Source: Lutibacter sp.
GTDB taxonomy: Bacteria; Bacteroidota; Bacteroidia; Flavobacteriales; Flavobacteriaceae
Length of the DNA: 64,000 bases
Assembly: GCF_030692605.1 (NCBI RefSeq)
Contig: NZ_JAUYUD010000049.1
Location: forward strand, 1 to 64,000
Direction of reading: 5' to 3'
Shown: in pieces, positions 45,119 through 54,200 of the stretch
Layout: each line of letters begins with the position of its first letter
Position numbering within the stretch: position 1 is the stretch's first letter
The notes under the pieces: model-generated
Told to the model about the DNA's origin: nothing
The model's input: the letters and a program-made list of their open reading frames with translations, nothing else
Database searches by the model: none
Program-made: the position numbers and the translations under genes

Positions 45119-45648
45119 TAGATTAGTTGTTTTTGATGTAATATTTGTATGGTTTTTAAAAATTTATTCACTTCATTGGTAAGTGATTTAGCAGAAATGG
45201 TAGCTCCAGAAATGGCAGCGATATCTTTTTGATAAATCAATGGGTTTTCAGTTGTTTTTCCAATGAACTGCTTCAGCCAACGGTTACTTCCAATTTCTCC
45301 CCCATGTTCTTCTCTATAGATTAGTACTTTGACCTTCGAAACAATTAAATTTTCGTCTAAAATAATTATAAAATCGAAATAAGCTGCTTTTCCAAAACCA
45401 TGTCCAATATAATAGTATCCTTTGAGATTTGGCGTGGTAATTTTCATTAAATCACCATCTTTCATTTTTAATGGAAGTGTTTCGTTTATTGTAAAAGGTA
45501 TTATAATTACTTCTTTTGTATAAGAGTTGATTTTAAAGGTTGCTTTAATTTCTTTTTCTACAAGTGCATCAATTTTATTGAGGGTAAAACCCATACATAA
45601 AAGAAGTATTCCCGTAAAAACAAATAATTTTTTAAATTTTAAAATCAT
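45118..45648 (-). CDS. FMN-binding domain protein, exported
   Basis: A 176-residue protein with an N-terminal signal or anchor segment (about 5-22: FKKLFVFTGILLLCMGF) followed by an FMN_bind domain like RnfG/NqrC. The flavinylation site is SGAT (147-150, in KDIAAISGATISAKS), where T150 would carry covalent FMN attached by an ApbE-type transferase. YREEHGGEIG is also typical of this domain. The protein would act outside the cytoplasmic membrane in electron transfer. It lies downstream of a porin gene and directly upstream of a four-helix membrane protein. No apbE is in the window. Confidence 0.85.
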   Translation of the reverse strand: MILKFKKLFVFTGILLLCMGFTLNKIDALVEKEIKATFKINSYTKEVIIIPFTINETLPLKMKDGDLMKITTPNLKGYYYIGHGFGKAAYFDFIIILDENLIVSKVKVLIYREEHGGEIGSNRWLKQFIGKTTENPLIYQKDIAAISGATISAKSLTNEVNKFLKTIQILHQKQLI

Positions 45649-45664
45649 AATGGTAAAAATAGTT

Positions 45665-45707
45665 AAAAAATAATAAGCTCCCCAAAAATAAATAGTAGGG
45701 AGCCATT
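45665..45707 (-). terminator. Hairpin terminator between porin and FMN-binding genes
   Basis: Read on the minus strand, AATGGCTCCC (45707-45698) pairs with GGGAGCTTATT-type sequence (45682-45672) in a stem of about ten pairs, including two G-U, followed by a run of T (45670-45665). It sits between the porin stop (45720) and the FMN gene start (45648). It may act as a partial terminator that lowers expression of the two distal genes relative to the porin. Confidence 0.7.
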
Positions 45708-45719
45708 ATTCAAATTAAA

Positions 45720-46868
45720 TTAAAACCAGATGGCTACTCCAGCGTTAAATTGTTTCGCAGTATCGCTTCCTAAAACTGCATTATTCATAAATTGATAATC
45801 TACTTTAAAAGCAGCACCATTTGCAACTTTATAGCTTAAACCAACTAAAACTTCATCTCTATCAAATGCTTTATTAGGCACCAATGTACCAGCAGTAGAA
45901 GCGTGGGTATTGTGTTTTTCATAGCGTACAAAAGGAGTCAATTTCTCTTCCCCTTTTAAATTGAAATTATAGGCAGCTTCCGCATAGAAACCAGTCATTT
46001 CAGAACCTAAGTCTTTACCAGTTAGCGTATTGTAGTCTTCAGTATTATTTAAATTGGTATGAATATATTGACTTCTTAATTCTAAATTGTTGTATTTGTA
46101 TCTTGCATCTAAACCAATCATAGAAACACCAACGGTAGAAGCTTCAATAGCAGTATTGTCGGTTTGAGTATCACCAAAATATCCCGATAAACCAACTCTA
46201 AGGCCAGGAATACCATAATAATCTATTTTAGCTGAAAAATTTGCAGCACTTGCTATGGCATCAGCTCCTTTTTGACGCCCTTTACGCAATCCATCGGTAC
46301 CTCTTAATATTCCAACACCACCTGCATATGATTTAAATCCGTTGAAAATATATGCTTGGTATTTTAATGATGCACTGTTGATATTTCCAGAAACCCCAAC
46401 ACCAATTTCTCTCCAAGTTGTTGGAACGATGTAATTATCTACATTTGGTCGTTCAACTCCATAAAAAGTGGTTGGTTCGTGGTATTCATTAATAATACCC
46501 ATTGGAACTAACATTAAACCTGCCATTACATTAATATTATCGGCAGCCTTGTAATTTATATATGCTTGTTCAACATATAATTCTATCACATGTTCATATT
46601 CAATTTCAGTAACGAAGCTAACTTTATCGTTGAATTTATAGCCCAAAAGGAGGACCAATCGATGAACATCTAATTTACCAACTTTAGAACCATCAGGCTC
46701 ATTATAGTCGATTTGTGCATATCCGCCAATAGACAATTTTTGTGGTAAAGATAAACCTATTAGGCGTTGACCTGCATTTTCTGAAGGGGTATTTATAGTA
46801 GTATTTTCTTGGGCGAACCCTATAAATGTTACTAGTACTGTGGCAATTGTTAATTTTATAGTTCTCAT
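45720..46868 (-). CDS. Outer-membrane porin-like beta-barrel protein
   Basis: A 382-residue protein with a signal peptide (about 1-19, cleaved in FIGFAQ) and a series of alternating strands ending in FNAGVAIWF, the aromatic C-terminal residue expected for a beta-barrel. Motifs such as PQKLSIGGYAQIDYNEPDG, FVTEIEYEHVIELYVEQAYI and VMAGLMLVPMGIINEYHEPT place it with the phosphate-selective porin O/P-like family of Bacteroidota. Its substrate is unknown. It has a promoter-like -7 element and a terminator of its own. The FMN-binding and membrane protein genes lie downstream. A link among them is likely but unproven. Confidence 0.88.
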   Translation of the reverse strand: MRTIKLTIATVLVTFIGFAQENTTINTPSENAGQRLIGLSLPQKLSIGGYAQIDYNEPDGSKVGKLDVHRLVLLLGYKFNDKVSFVTEIEYEHVIELYVEQAYINYKAADNINVMAGLMLVPMGIINEYHEPTTFYGVERPNVDNYIVPTTWREIGVGVSGNINSASLKYQAYIFNGFKSYAGGVGILRGTDGLRKGRQKGADAIASAANFSAKIDYYGIPGLRVGLSGYFGDTQTDNTAIEASTVGVSMIGLDARYKYNNLELRSQYIHTNLNNTEDYNTLTGKDLGSEMTGFYAEAAYNFNLKGEEKLTPFVRYEKHNTHASTAGTLVPNKAFDRDEVLVGLSYKVANGAAFKVDYQFMNNAVLGSDTAKQFNAGVAIWF

Positions 46869-46919
46869 TTTAAATTTGATTTACGTTATTCTTATTTAGA
46901 CTTAATATAAATAATAGCG

Positions 46920-46927
46920 CAAATGTA
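46920..46927 (-). promoter_or_regulatory. Putative -7 element of the porin gene
   Basis: TACATTTG on the minus strand fits TAnnTTTG and lies 51 bases upstream of the porin start codon. The -33 region is not obvious. Confidence 0.45.
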
Positions 46928-47045
46928 AAAGAGAAAATTAAAATAAAAAAGCCTTATTTAGAATAATTTTAAATAAGCTGACATATATCATATTTGTAAA
47001 AAGGCAATAAAATACAAGATGTTTAAATACAGAGAATTACGATTT

Positions 47046-47918
47046 TTATGAAAATATTTTAAGCGCTTCGTTGTAGGCACTTTCAAAACTCATAGCCCCA
47101 ATGTTAGTACTTGCTTTTTGTTGATTAAAATAGGAGAGCAGTTTTTCAGTAGGCATATTACCAGTTAAATCGTCTTTTGCCATAGGGCATCCGCCATAAC
47201 CTTTTATGGCACCATCAAAACGTTTACAACCACCTTTGTATGCTGCATCCACTTTTTCGAACCAACTAGCAGGAGTAGTGTGAAGATGTGCCCCAAATTC
47301 AATGGAAGGATGTTCAATGATTAAATGTTTAAATAAATAGGAAATATTTGAAGGAGTAGAGTTACCAACGGTATCTGACAATGAAATAATGTTGACCCCC
47401 ATTTTCGCCAACAATTCGGTATAATTAGCAACTATTTCAACATTCCAAGGATCACCATACGGATTTCCAAAACCCATTGATAAATAGGCGACAACTTCTT
47501 TATTGCTTTTTATGGCAATTTTCAAGATTTGGTCTAAAACTACTACAGATTCGGTTATGGTTTTGCCCGTATTTCTCATTTGAAAATTTTCTGAAATAGA
47601 AAAAGGATACCCTAAATAATCGATTTCTTCAAATTGTGACGCATCTTCTGCACCTCTAGTATTTGCAACAATTGCCAATAGATTACTTGAGGTTTTTGAC
47701 ATGTCCAATAAATTTAAAACTGCAGCAGTATCTCTCATCTGAGGAATTGCTTTTGGAGAAACAAAACTGCCAAAATCAATGGTATCAAAGCCAACTCTTA
47801 ACAAAGCATTTATATACTGTGCTTTTGAAATAGTTGGAATAAAATGACTGGTAATACCTTGCATAGCATCTCGAGGACATTCTATTATTTTAACCTGTTT
47901 GTTAGTTTTAGTCGGCAT
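47046..47918 (-). CDS. Hydroxymethylglutaryl-CoA lyase
   Basis: A 290-residue HMGL-like enzyme. The catalytic start ECPRDAMQGI (13-22) has R16 and the metal ligand D17. Metal-binding histidines are in GAHLHTTP, and the family cysteine is in GYGGCPMAKDDLTGNMPTEK. It splits HMG-CoA to acetyl-CoA and acetoacetate in leucine degradation. The length matches the family. It is the last gene of a likely minus-strand operon after the LysE exporter gene (three-base gap). Other HMGL-like enzymes, such as a citramalate-type synthase, are less likely given the GGCPMA pattern. Confidence 0.9.
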   Translation of the reverse strand: MPTKTNKQVKIIECPRDAMQGITSHFIPTISKAQYINALLRVGFDTIDFGSFVSPKAIPQMRDTAAVLNLLDMSKTSSNLLAIVANTRGAEDASQFEEIDYLGYPFSISENFQMRNTGKTITESVVVLDQILKIAIKSNKEVVAYLSMGFGNPYGDPWNVEIVANYTELLAKMGVNIISLSDTVGNSTPSNISYLFKHLIIEHPSIEFGAHLHTTPASWFEKVDAAYKGGCKRFDGAIKGYGGCPMAKDDLTGNMPTEKLLSYFNQQKASTNIGAMSFESAYNEALKIFS

Positions 47919-47921
47919 ATC

Positions 47922-48539
47922 TTAAGTTAGAACTATAAAGATAGCAATTCCAATAAAAACTAAAATTTTAAACCATTTTAAGTTGGTATTGAATGTTGGA
48001 TTTGTTTTTAAGTACATCGAAAATTTTCCAGAAAGCAGTGCCACCAATGAAAATATGACAAAAGCTTGGATCATAAAAATCAACCCTAAAACGTAAAATT
48101 GGATAACCGTATTCTGAGTTGAATGGTATAAAAAGCCAGGAAAAAAAGCTAAAAAGAAGATAGACACTTTCGGATTTAGCACATTCATTATAAATCCTTG
48201 TTTATATAAATTAAAAAAATCCTTTTTAGTAACTTTTGCATCCAATTTTATTTCTGAAGTGCTTTTAAATGTTAAAAATGCCAAATACAATAAATATATA
48301 GCTCCAAATAATTTTATTGACCAAAATAATTGTGGCGATTGCTGAATAATTGCTGATACTCCAAAAGCAACTAGGGTGGTGTGTATTATAATGCCAGAGG
48401 CTAAACCCGCAGCAGTAGCAATACCGTATTTTTTACCATTTGTAATACTTTGAGCCAGCACATACACAATATCTGGTCCAGGCATCACAGTAAGTATCAT
48501 GGACGCAACTAAAAAAGACCCTAAAATTTCAAAATTCAT
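47922..48539 (-). CDS. LysE/RhtB-family exporter
   Basis: A 205-residue inner-membrane protein with six hydrophobic segments. The start FLVASMILTVMPGPDIVYVL then AQSITNGKKYGIATAAGLAS is the signature of the LysE/RhtB amino-acid exporters. Its substrate is probably an amino acid or a related metabolite. The gene is three bases from the HMG-CoA lyase gene and 49 bases from the S9 peptidase, so it is likely to be within their transcript. The combination of a peptidase, an amino-acid exporter and leucine catabolism is at least consistent. Confidence 0.9.
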   Translation of the reverse strand: MNFEILGSFLVASMILTVMPGPDIVYVLAQSITNGKKYGIATAAGLASGIIIHTTLVAFGVSAIIQQSPQLFWSIKLFGAIYLLYLAFLTFKSTSEIKLDAKVTKKDFFNLYKQGFIMNVLNPKVSIFFLAFFPGFLYHSTQNTVIQFYVLGLIFMIQAFVIFSLVALLSGKFSMYLKTNPTFNTNLKWFKILVFIGIAIFIVLT

Positions 48540-48553
48540 TTTTTATAAATGTT

Positions 48554-48596
48554 GTTTTTTCTTTCTTCTTTCTTCTATTTTCTATTTTCTATTCTT
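48554..48596. repeat. AATAGAA-type microsatellite at the S9 peptidase 3' end
   Basis: On the plus strand CTTTCTTCTTTCTTC then TATTTTCTATTTTCTATTC form short-period repeats of 6-7 bases covering the S9 peptidase stop codon and the gap after it. Similar 7-base repeats recur at 58.5-58.6 kb. Confidence 0.6.
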
Positions 48597-51291
48597 TAAT
48601 GATTCTAATTCCAACATGCTTACTTTCAATCATTTTATCGTTGGAAGGGTCGTAAAAATCATACGCACTATAACCATAAATACCGTTTTCAAAATATTCG
48701 GCAACATTTCCTCCCAAATCGTATATATCGGCATCACCAATAGTTGTCTTAGCAGATTTACCAACTTTTTTAAATAATAAGGTTTGTGTTTCTTTTAATT
48801 TTTGCAAAAACAAAGGAACTTCATCCATGGTTAAATCAAAACCAGACCAATAATTTAATGTGTTTTCTTTTGCCGCAGCCTTATGGGCTTTTTTGTGTAA
48901 TTTTTCAGCTTCTTTGGCAGTAGGCAATCTGTACGTTTTTTTAGTTAAAGTACTTAACCAAGTTACATAATTGATAGCGTTTTCTTTACTTGTTATAACT
49001 GGATAATTATCTAAACCTGCATTGAATTGAAAATCTGGTTTAAATGATTTATACTGCGCATTGGTAATTTCAAACCTACCAATTGAAATAGAATCTTTTT
49101 TGGTTAAAACCGTTTCTGGAATTAGTTTTCCCTGAAATAGCAATCCAAAATTCCCTTGCTCATCAATAGCCACTTTATCTATTTCAAGCAATTGTGCCAA
49201 GGGACTATCCTTTTTAAATGTCACATTTTCTTTAGAAGGTTTTTCAAATAAATAGGTATCAATCCAGTCCAATTCTTCATTCATTTTTCTTAATTGATGA
49301 CTTATTTTTCCCAACCCATGAGGCTGACCAGGAAACCAAAGAAAACGAACTGGTGTTTTACCAACTTGTTGTAATCCTCTATAGTATTCCCAACCTTGAT
49401 CTCTAGGAACTGCTCTATCTTCGCTACCATGGAAAATAATAGTTGGCGTTTTTATTTTTTCAATTTCAAATAGGGGAGACTTTAAAATATAATTTTCATT
49501 GTAAAACGTACCGTTCATATCGTCCCAAGGTGCACCTCCAAAATAAATTTGGTCAAAACTAACACCAAAACTACAAGTTCCATAATCTGAAGTCCAGTTG
49601 ACATCTCCAGCCCCAGCAGCAGCAAATTTGAACATATCTGGATATTTTACTGTTAACATGGTTGTTAGTATAGCTCCATTTGACCACCCCATAGTTCCTA
49701 ATTTGTCAACGTCAATCATTCCTTTTTCTTCTAAAACAGAAATGGCTTTCATAATGTCGTCCATTTCTGGTTCGTAATAATTGCCCTTAATGCTTTCAAC
49801 AAAAGCTAATCCATGGTTTGAAGACCCGTGATAATTTGGCTGCAATACAAAAGCGCCACGTTGTGCTAAAATATTTGGATAAGTACTCCAGCGCTCAGCC
49901 CAAGTATCAGTATCAGCACCCGCTGGCCCTCCGTGAATTGATAAAATTAATGGATATTTTTTACCTTTTTCATAATTTTCTGGATAGTATAAAATACCTG
50001 TTACTTCTTCATTTTTGTATCCCTTCCAAACAAAAACTTCATAATTGGTGAGCGGTTTTTTAGCTAAATTTTCATTTAATGTTATAAGTTCCTTTTCCGA
50101 GGTAAATTTTCCTTTTTGAACATTTGAAATATAAAATTTAGGTAATTTTGCCGAATTTGAATGTTGATAGACTACTTTCAACCCGTTTTCTGAAGTCGAT
50201 AAAATGGTAGTTGAATTATTTTTTTCTCCTAAATTTAAATCCGTTTTATCCCAACCATTTTTCGATTTTTTATACAAGGAAAGTTTGTAATAAGCTTTAT
50301 TCGCCAATGTAACCAGAACATCGTTTCCAAGCAATTCAAAACCTCTTCCAATACCTAAGTCCCATTGCAAATTTATTTTCTGATGAGTATTTTTTTCCAA
50401 AGAATAAAAGTATAATTCTTCAACGCCTTCACCGTTCCATTCAGGATTGGATGAAAATGTAGATTTAAAATAAAAGCCTAATCCATCTGGTGTAAATTTA
50501 AACGAATCTGACGGTTGCTTTAAATCTGTTAAAATTTGTTTACTTGCACCAGTCTCTAAATTTTGTAAATAATAAAAAGGATCTTTTGTGGCATCCGCAT
50601 CAAAAGAAGTACTTCTGTCCATACTATAAATCAGCCATGTTCCGTTTGGTGAAACTGCAAAACTTCCAACAGGTTTTGTGTTGTTTGTAATTCTTTTAAT
50701 TGATTTACTTTCTATATCAAATTCAAAGATTCTTTTAGGTTTCCAGTAAATGGTATCTTCAATTACTTCAACATCATCCTTGGCTTCTTTAAAAGTTTTA
50801 TCTCTTAACGTTTCACCTTCATTGGCACTAAAAAGAAAGGCATTTTTGTTTTTCCATTGAATAGTTGAAATACCATTTTTAAATTCATGTACTTCTTGAG
50901 CTTCACCGCCATAAACGCTTAATTTCCAAAGTTTTTTACCTTTATCTCTAGATGATAAAAAGTAAATAAATTCGCCATCCTTTGAGAAAACAGGACTAAA
51001 ATCATTTTCTTCGGCATTGGTTAATTGAATGGTTTTAAACCCTTTTTTATCTGTAACATTTAATAGGGTTAAATAAATATCTGAAACAAATTTATCTTTT
51101 TCTTTAACCGCTTTGGTTTTCGTCCAAACTACTTTAGTGCCATCAGGTGAAATTGATACCGATTTCATGGTCTCTGTATTAATAATATCTTCTGGAGTCC
51201 AGCGAGTTTTATCTTTTTCTTGTGCGAAGGAATTTATCGACATAAAAAGAAAAACAGCACTTAAAAAGTAGGGTATCGTTTTGAGTTTCAT
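48589..51291 (-). CDS. S9 family peptidase fused to an FGE-sulfatase-like domain
   Basis: A 900-residue exported protein: signal peptide (about 1-23, ends SFAQ), beta-propeller (about 30-410), and alpha/beta-hydrolase catalytic domain (about 415-685). The catalytic triad is S537 in GWSNG, D625 in HGSEDRAVP and H658 in PGQPHGL. A C-terminal part (about 735-900) resembles the formylglycine-generating enzyme/SUMF1 domain: SIGRFEITNAQYKSF, YRLPTAKEAEKL, DLGGNVAEYFENG and HVGIRIIKE. The cysteine-rich FGE active site is not evident, so this domain is probably structural or binding. It probably cleaves peptides in the periplasm. The combination is unusual. Confidence 0.9.
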   Translation of the reverse strand: MKLKTIPYFLSAVFLFMSINSFAQEKDKTRWTPEDIINTETMKSVSISPDGTKVVWTKTKAVKEKDKFVSDIYLTLLNVTDKKGFKTIQLTNAEENDFSPVFSKDGEFIYFLSSRDKGKKLWKLSVYGGEAQEVHEFKNGISTIQWKNKNAFLFSANEGETLRDKTFKEAKDDVEVIEDTIYWKPKRIFEFDIESKSIKRITNNTKPVGSFAVSPNGTWLIYSMDRSTSFDADATKDPFYYLQNLETGASKQILTDLKQPSDSFKFTPDGLGFYFKSTFSSNPEWNGEGVEELYFYSLEKNTHQKINLQWDLGIGRGFELLGNDVLVTLANKAYYKLSLYKKSKNGWDKTDLNLGEKNNSTTILSTSENGLKVVYQHSNSAKLPKFYISNVQKGKFTSEKELITLNENLAKKPLTNYEVFVWKGYKNEEVTGILYYPENYEKGKKYPLILSIHGGPAGADTDTWAERWSTYPNILAQRGAFVLQPNYHGSSNHGLAFVESIKGNYYEPEMDDIMKAISVLEEKGMIDVDKLGTMGWSNGAILTTMLTVKYPDMFKFAAAGAGDVNWTSDYGTCSFGVSFDQIYFGGAPWDDMNGTFYNENYILKSPLFEIEKIKTPTIIFHGSEDRAVPRDQGWEYYRGLQQVGKTPVRFLWFPGQPHGLGKISHQLRKMNEELDWIDTYLFEKPSKENVTFKKDSPLAQLLEIDKVAIDEQGNFGLLFQGKLIPETVLTKKDSISIGRFEITNAQYKSFKPDFQFNAGLDNYPVITSKENAINYVTWLSTLTKKTYRLPTAKEAEKLHKKAHKAAAKENTLNYWSGFDLTMDEVPLFLQKLKETQTLLFKKVGKSAKTTIGDADIYDLGGNVAEYFENGIYGYSAYDFYDPSNDKMIESKHVGIRIIKE

Positions 51292-51329
51292 ATAAAGGTT
51301 GCGTTAATTTATTTTTTGTTATGATTGTT

Positions 51330-52373
51330 TTAGTTGTTTAATTCTAAATAGTTTTTTACAAAGGCTTTAATACCATCTTTTATGTTTGTTTGTGGTTTGA
51401 AATTGATGTATTCAAATAAACTTTCAACATTGGCATACGTAGCTTGCACATCTCCTGGTTGCATAGGTTTAAAAATAATTTTACCTTTTTTACCTATTTC
51501 ATGTTCAATGGCGTGTACAAAATCCATTAAAGCTATGGGATTATTATTGCCAATATTAAATAATTGATAACATGCAGCACTTTTAGACGGACTCGGTTTT
51601 TTAGCATTAAACGCTGGATTATTTTCTATTGGAGCTAGTGGTAGCAATCTTTTTATACTTTCGACAATATCACCAACATAGGTAAAATCACGACTCATTT
51701 CTCCATTGTTAAAAACATCGAATTCCTTATCTTCCACAATCGCTTTTGTAAATAAATGCAGTGCCATATCGGGTCTGCCCCAAGGTCCGTAAACGGTAAA
51801 AAATCGCAAGCCAGTACTTGGAATTTTAAAAAGATTCGCATAAGAATGAGCCATCATTTCATTGGCTTTTTTACTTGCAGCATACATTGCCAATGGGTGA
51901 TCGGTACAACTGTCTTCTTTAAATGGAATATCTTCGCTCAATCCATAAACCGAGCTCGACGAGGCAAAAACCAAATGTTCAACGGGATAGGTTCTACAAC
52001 ATTCCAAAATATTTAAAAAACCAGTAATATTGCTATCCACATAGGTATGTGGATTTTCAATAGAATAGCGAACTCCAGCTTGAGCAGCTAAATTTACAAC
52101 ATAATCGAACTGTTTATTTTTAAAAAGCTCTTTTAATTGAGTTAAGTCGATTAGATCTAGTTTTATAAATGAAATATTTTCTAATTCAATAAGTTGATTG
52201 TATTCAAATTCATTTTTAAATCCTAAATCCGCCAAACGAGCATATTTTAATCCAACATCATAATAATCGTTTATATTATCCAATCCAACCACTTCATAAC
52301 CTTCTTTGGCAAGTAATTTGGCTAAATGGTACCCAATAAATCCTGCCATTCCTGTTATTAAAACTTTTTTCAT
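51330..52373 (-). CDS. UDP-glucuronate 4-epimerase-like nucleotide sugar epimerase
   Basis: A 347-residue extended SDR protein with the NAD motif GMAGFIGYHL (8-17), FASSSSVYGLSEDIPF, and catalytic YAASK (Y-x-x-x-K), followed by STGLRFFTVYGPWGRPDMAL and RDFTYVGDIVESI. The pattern and the AQAGVRYSIENPHTYVDSNI block are those of CapI/LspL-type UDP-glucuronate 4-epimerases. It would provide UDP-galacturonate for a surface glycan. It lies away from the main locus, upstream of the S9 peptidase gene (38 bases), and has a promoter-like element at 52397-52404. A related 4-epimerase activity is possible. Confidence 0.9.
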   Translation of the reverse strand: MKKVLITGMAGFIGYHLAKLLAKEGYEVVGLDNINDYYDVGLKYARLADLGFKNEFEYNQLIELENISFIKLDLIDLTQLKELFKNKQFDYVVNLAAQAGVRYSIENPHTYVDSNITGFLNILECCRTYPVEHLVFASSSSVYGLSEDIPFKEDSCTDHPLAMYAASKKANEMMAHSYANLFKIPSTGLRFFTVYGPWGRPDMALHLFTKAIVEDKEFDVFNNGEMSRDFTYVGDIVESIKRLLPLAPIENNPAFNAKKPSPSKSAACYQLFNIGNNNPIALMDFVHAIEHEIGKKGKIIFKPMQPGDVQATYANVESLFEYINFKPQTNIKDGIKAFVKNYLELNN

Positions 52374-52396
52374 AGTTGAAGTGTTTTCCTCAATAA

Positions 52397-52404
52397 CAAA
52401 TGTA
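52397..52404 (-). promoter_or_regulatory. Putative -7 element of the epimerase gene
   Basis: TACATTTG on the minus strand fits TAnnTTTG, 23 bases before the start codon. No convincing -33 element is seen. This would drive epimerase, S9 peptidase, LysE and HMG-CoA lyase genes if they form one transcript. Confidence 0.4.
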
Positions 52405-52479
52405 AAATATATTACTAAAAACTAGTGCTTAATGCAATATTTATTTTATATGAAATAGATAAAATTGGATTTATCTGCC

Positions 52480-52487
52480 TAAATTTG
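52480..52487 (+). promoter_or_regulatory. Putative -7 element of ftcD
   Basis: TAAATTTG fits TAnnTTTG and ends 15 bases before the first ATG (52503). A start a few bases after it would leave a very short leader, which makes the second in-frame ATG at 52509 a possible true start. Confidence 0.45.
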
Positions 52488-52502
52488 GGGTTTTAAAATT
52501 AA

Positions 52503-54200
52503 ATGAACATGAATAAACAACTAATAGAGTGTGTCCCTAATATAAGTGAAGGGCGAGATGAAGCTAAAATTAAAGCCATTGCAAGTGTTGTTGAGACGGT
52601 TGAAGGGGTGAAATTGTTAGATATAGATCCTGGAAAAGCTACTAATAGAACTGTTATAACTTTTGTAGGAGAGCCTTCAAAGGTTATTGAAGCAGCTTTT
52701 TTGCTAATTAAAAAGGCATCTGAATTAATTGATATGAGCAAACATACCGGTGAACATCCAAGATTTGGTGCTACAGATGTTTGTCCGCTTGTTCCTATTT
52801 CAGGAATTACTTTGGAAGAAACCGCCAAATACGCCCATTTGTTAGGCGAAAGAGTAGGAAGAGAACTTGGAATACCAGGGTATTATTATGAAAAAGCGGC
52901 AACAGAAGAAAAACGAATAAATTTAGCAAATTGCAGGGCGGGTGAGTATGAAGGTTTGAAAGAGAAATTGAGTAATCCTGCTTGGAAACCAGATTTTGGT
53001 GCTACAAGTTATACTGATAAAGTAGCAAAAACGGGTGCAATTGCAATTTCAGCACGAGATTTTTTAGTGGCCTATAATATTAATTTAAATACAACTTCGA
53101 CCAGAAGAGCAAACGCTATTGCCTTTGATATTAGAGAAGCAGGAAGGGTTTTATATGAGAATAATGCGCTTTCTGGGAAAAAAGTACTAGATGAAAACGG
53201 TGAGCCTGTCAGAATTCCTGGCAAATTAAAAGCCGTTAAAGGAATTGGTTGGTACATTGAAGAATATGGAATTGCTCAAATCTCTTATAATTTAACCAAT
53301 ATTAGCATTACACCAGTTCATATTGCTTTTGATGAAACAGAAAAAGCTGCCATTGAACGTGGAATGAGAATTACTGGTTCAGAATTAATTGGATTAATTC
53401 CGCTTAAAGCAATGTTAGATGCTGGAGATTATTTTTTAAAGAAGCAACAGCGATCTTTGGGCATTTCAGAAACTGAAAAAATTAAAATTGCAGTAAAATC
53501 GCTTGGTTTGGATGATTTAAAACCGTTTAACCCTCAAGAAAAAATAATTGAATATATGTTGGCTGCTGATACCAAAAAACTGGTCGATTTGTCAGTTTCA
53601 GAATTTGCGGAAGAAACTGCTGGTGAGTCGATGGCTCCAGGTGGCGGTTCTATTGCAGCGTATGTTGGGGCTTTGGGAGTTTCATTAGGAACCATGGTAG
53701 CAAATTTATCAGCTCATAAAGTGGGATGGGATGATCGATGGGAATTTTATTCGAATTGGGCCGAAAAAGGACAAGCATATAAAAACATGTTATTGTATTT
53801 GGTAGATGAAGACACCAATGCTTTTAATAAAATTATTGATGCGTTTAGATTACCAAAAGGGAACAATGAAGAAATTGAAGCTAGAAAAGAAGCGGTGGAA
53901 ATTGCAACCAAATATGCTACGGAAATTCCGTTGAAAATAATGGAAACAGCATATAATTCAATGGAAGTAATGGAGGCCATGTTAAAAGATGGAATGCAAA
54001 GTTCTTTATCAGATTCAGGAGTTGGGGTATTATGTGCTAGAACGGCTGTTTTAGGTGCTTATTTTAATGTTAGAATTAACGCTAAAGATATTAAAGATCG
54101 CCAATTTGCAGAAACCATTTTAGCAAAAGCAAATGATATTTATTCAAAAACAGTTGCATTGGAAGCTAAAGTTATTAATCAAATAGATTTAAAGTTGTAA
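52503..54200 (+). CDS. ftcD: Bifunctional glutamate formimidoyltransferase / cyclodeaminase
   Basis: A 565-residue protein. Residues about 5-330 are formiminotransferase (LIECVPNISEGRD, HTGEHPRFGATDVCPLVPIS, VARDFLVAYNINL-type strand, RIPGKLKAVKGIGWYIEEYG). Residues about 365-560 are the cyclodeaminase (SVSEFAEETAGESMAPGGGS and GALGVSLGTMVANLSAHK). The two convert N-formimino-glutamate and tetrahydrofolate to glutamate, then 5,10-methenyl-tetrahydrofolate and ammonia, in histidine degradation. The fusion is common in this phylum. Its last 12 bases overlap the 3' end of the convergent DUF4105 gene. No other hut genes are nearby. Start at ATG 52503 or 52509. Confidence 0.96.
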   Translation: MNMNKQLIECVPNISEGRDEAKIKAIASVVETVEGVKLLDIDPGKATNRTVITFVGEPSKVIEAAFLLIKKASELIDMSKHTGEHPRFGATDVCPLVPISGITLEETAKYAHLLGERVGRELGIPGYYYEKAATEEKRINLANCRAGEYEGLKEKLSNPAWKPDFGATSYTDKVAKTGAIAISARDFLVAYNINLNTTSTRRANAIAFDIREAGRVLYENNALSGKKVLDENGEPVRIPGKLKAVKGIGWYIEEYGIAQISYNLTNISITPVHIAFDETEKAAIERGMRITGSELIGLIPLKAMLDAGDYFLKKQQRSLGISETEKIKIAVKSLGLDDLKPFNPQEKIIEYMLAADTKKLVDLSVSEFAEETAGESMAPGGGSIAAYVGALGVSLGTMVANLSAHKVGWDDRWEFYSNWAEKGQAYKNMLLYLVDEDTNAFNKIIDAFRLPKGNNEEIEARKEAVEIATKYATEIPLKIMETAYNSMEVMEAMLKDGMQSSLSDSGVGVLCARTAVLGAYFNVRINAKDIKDRQFAETILAKANDIYSKTVALEAKVINQIDLKL

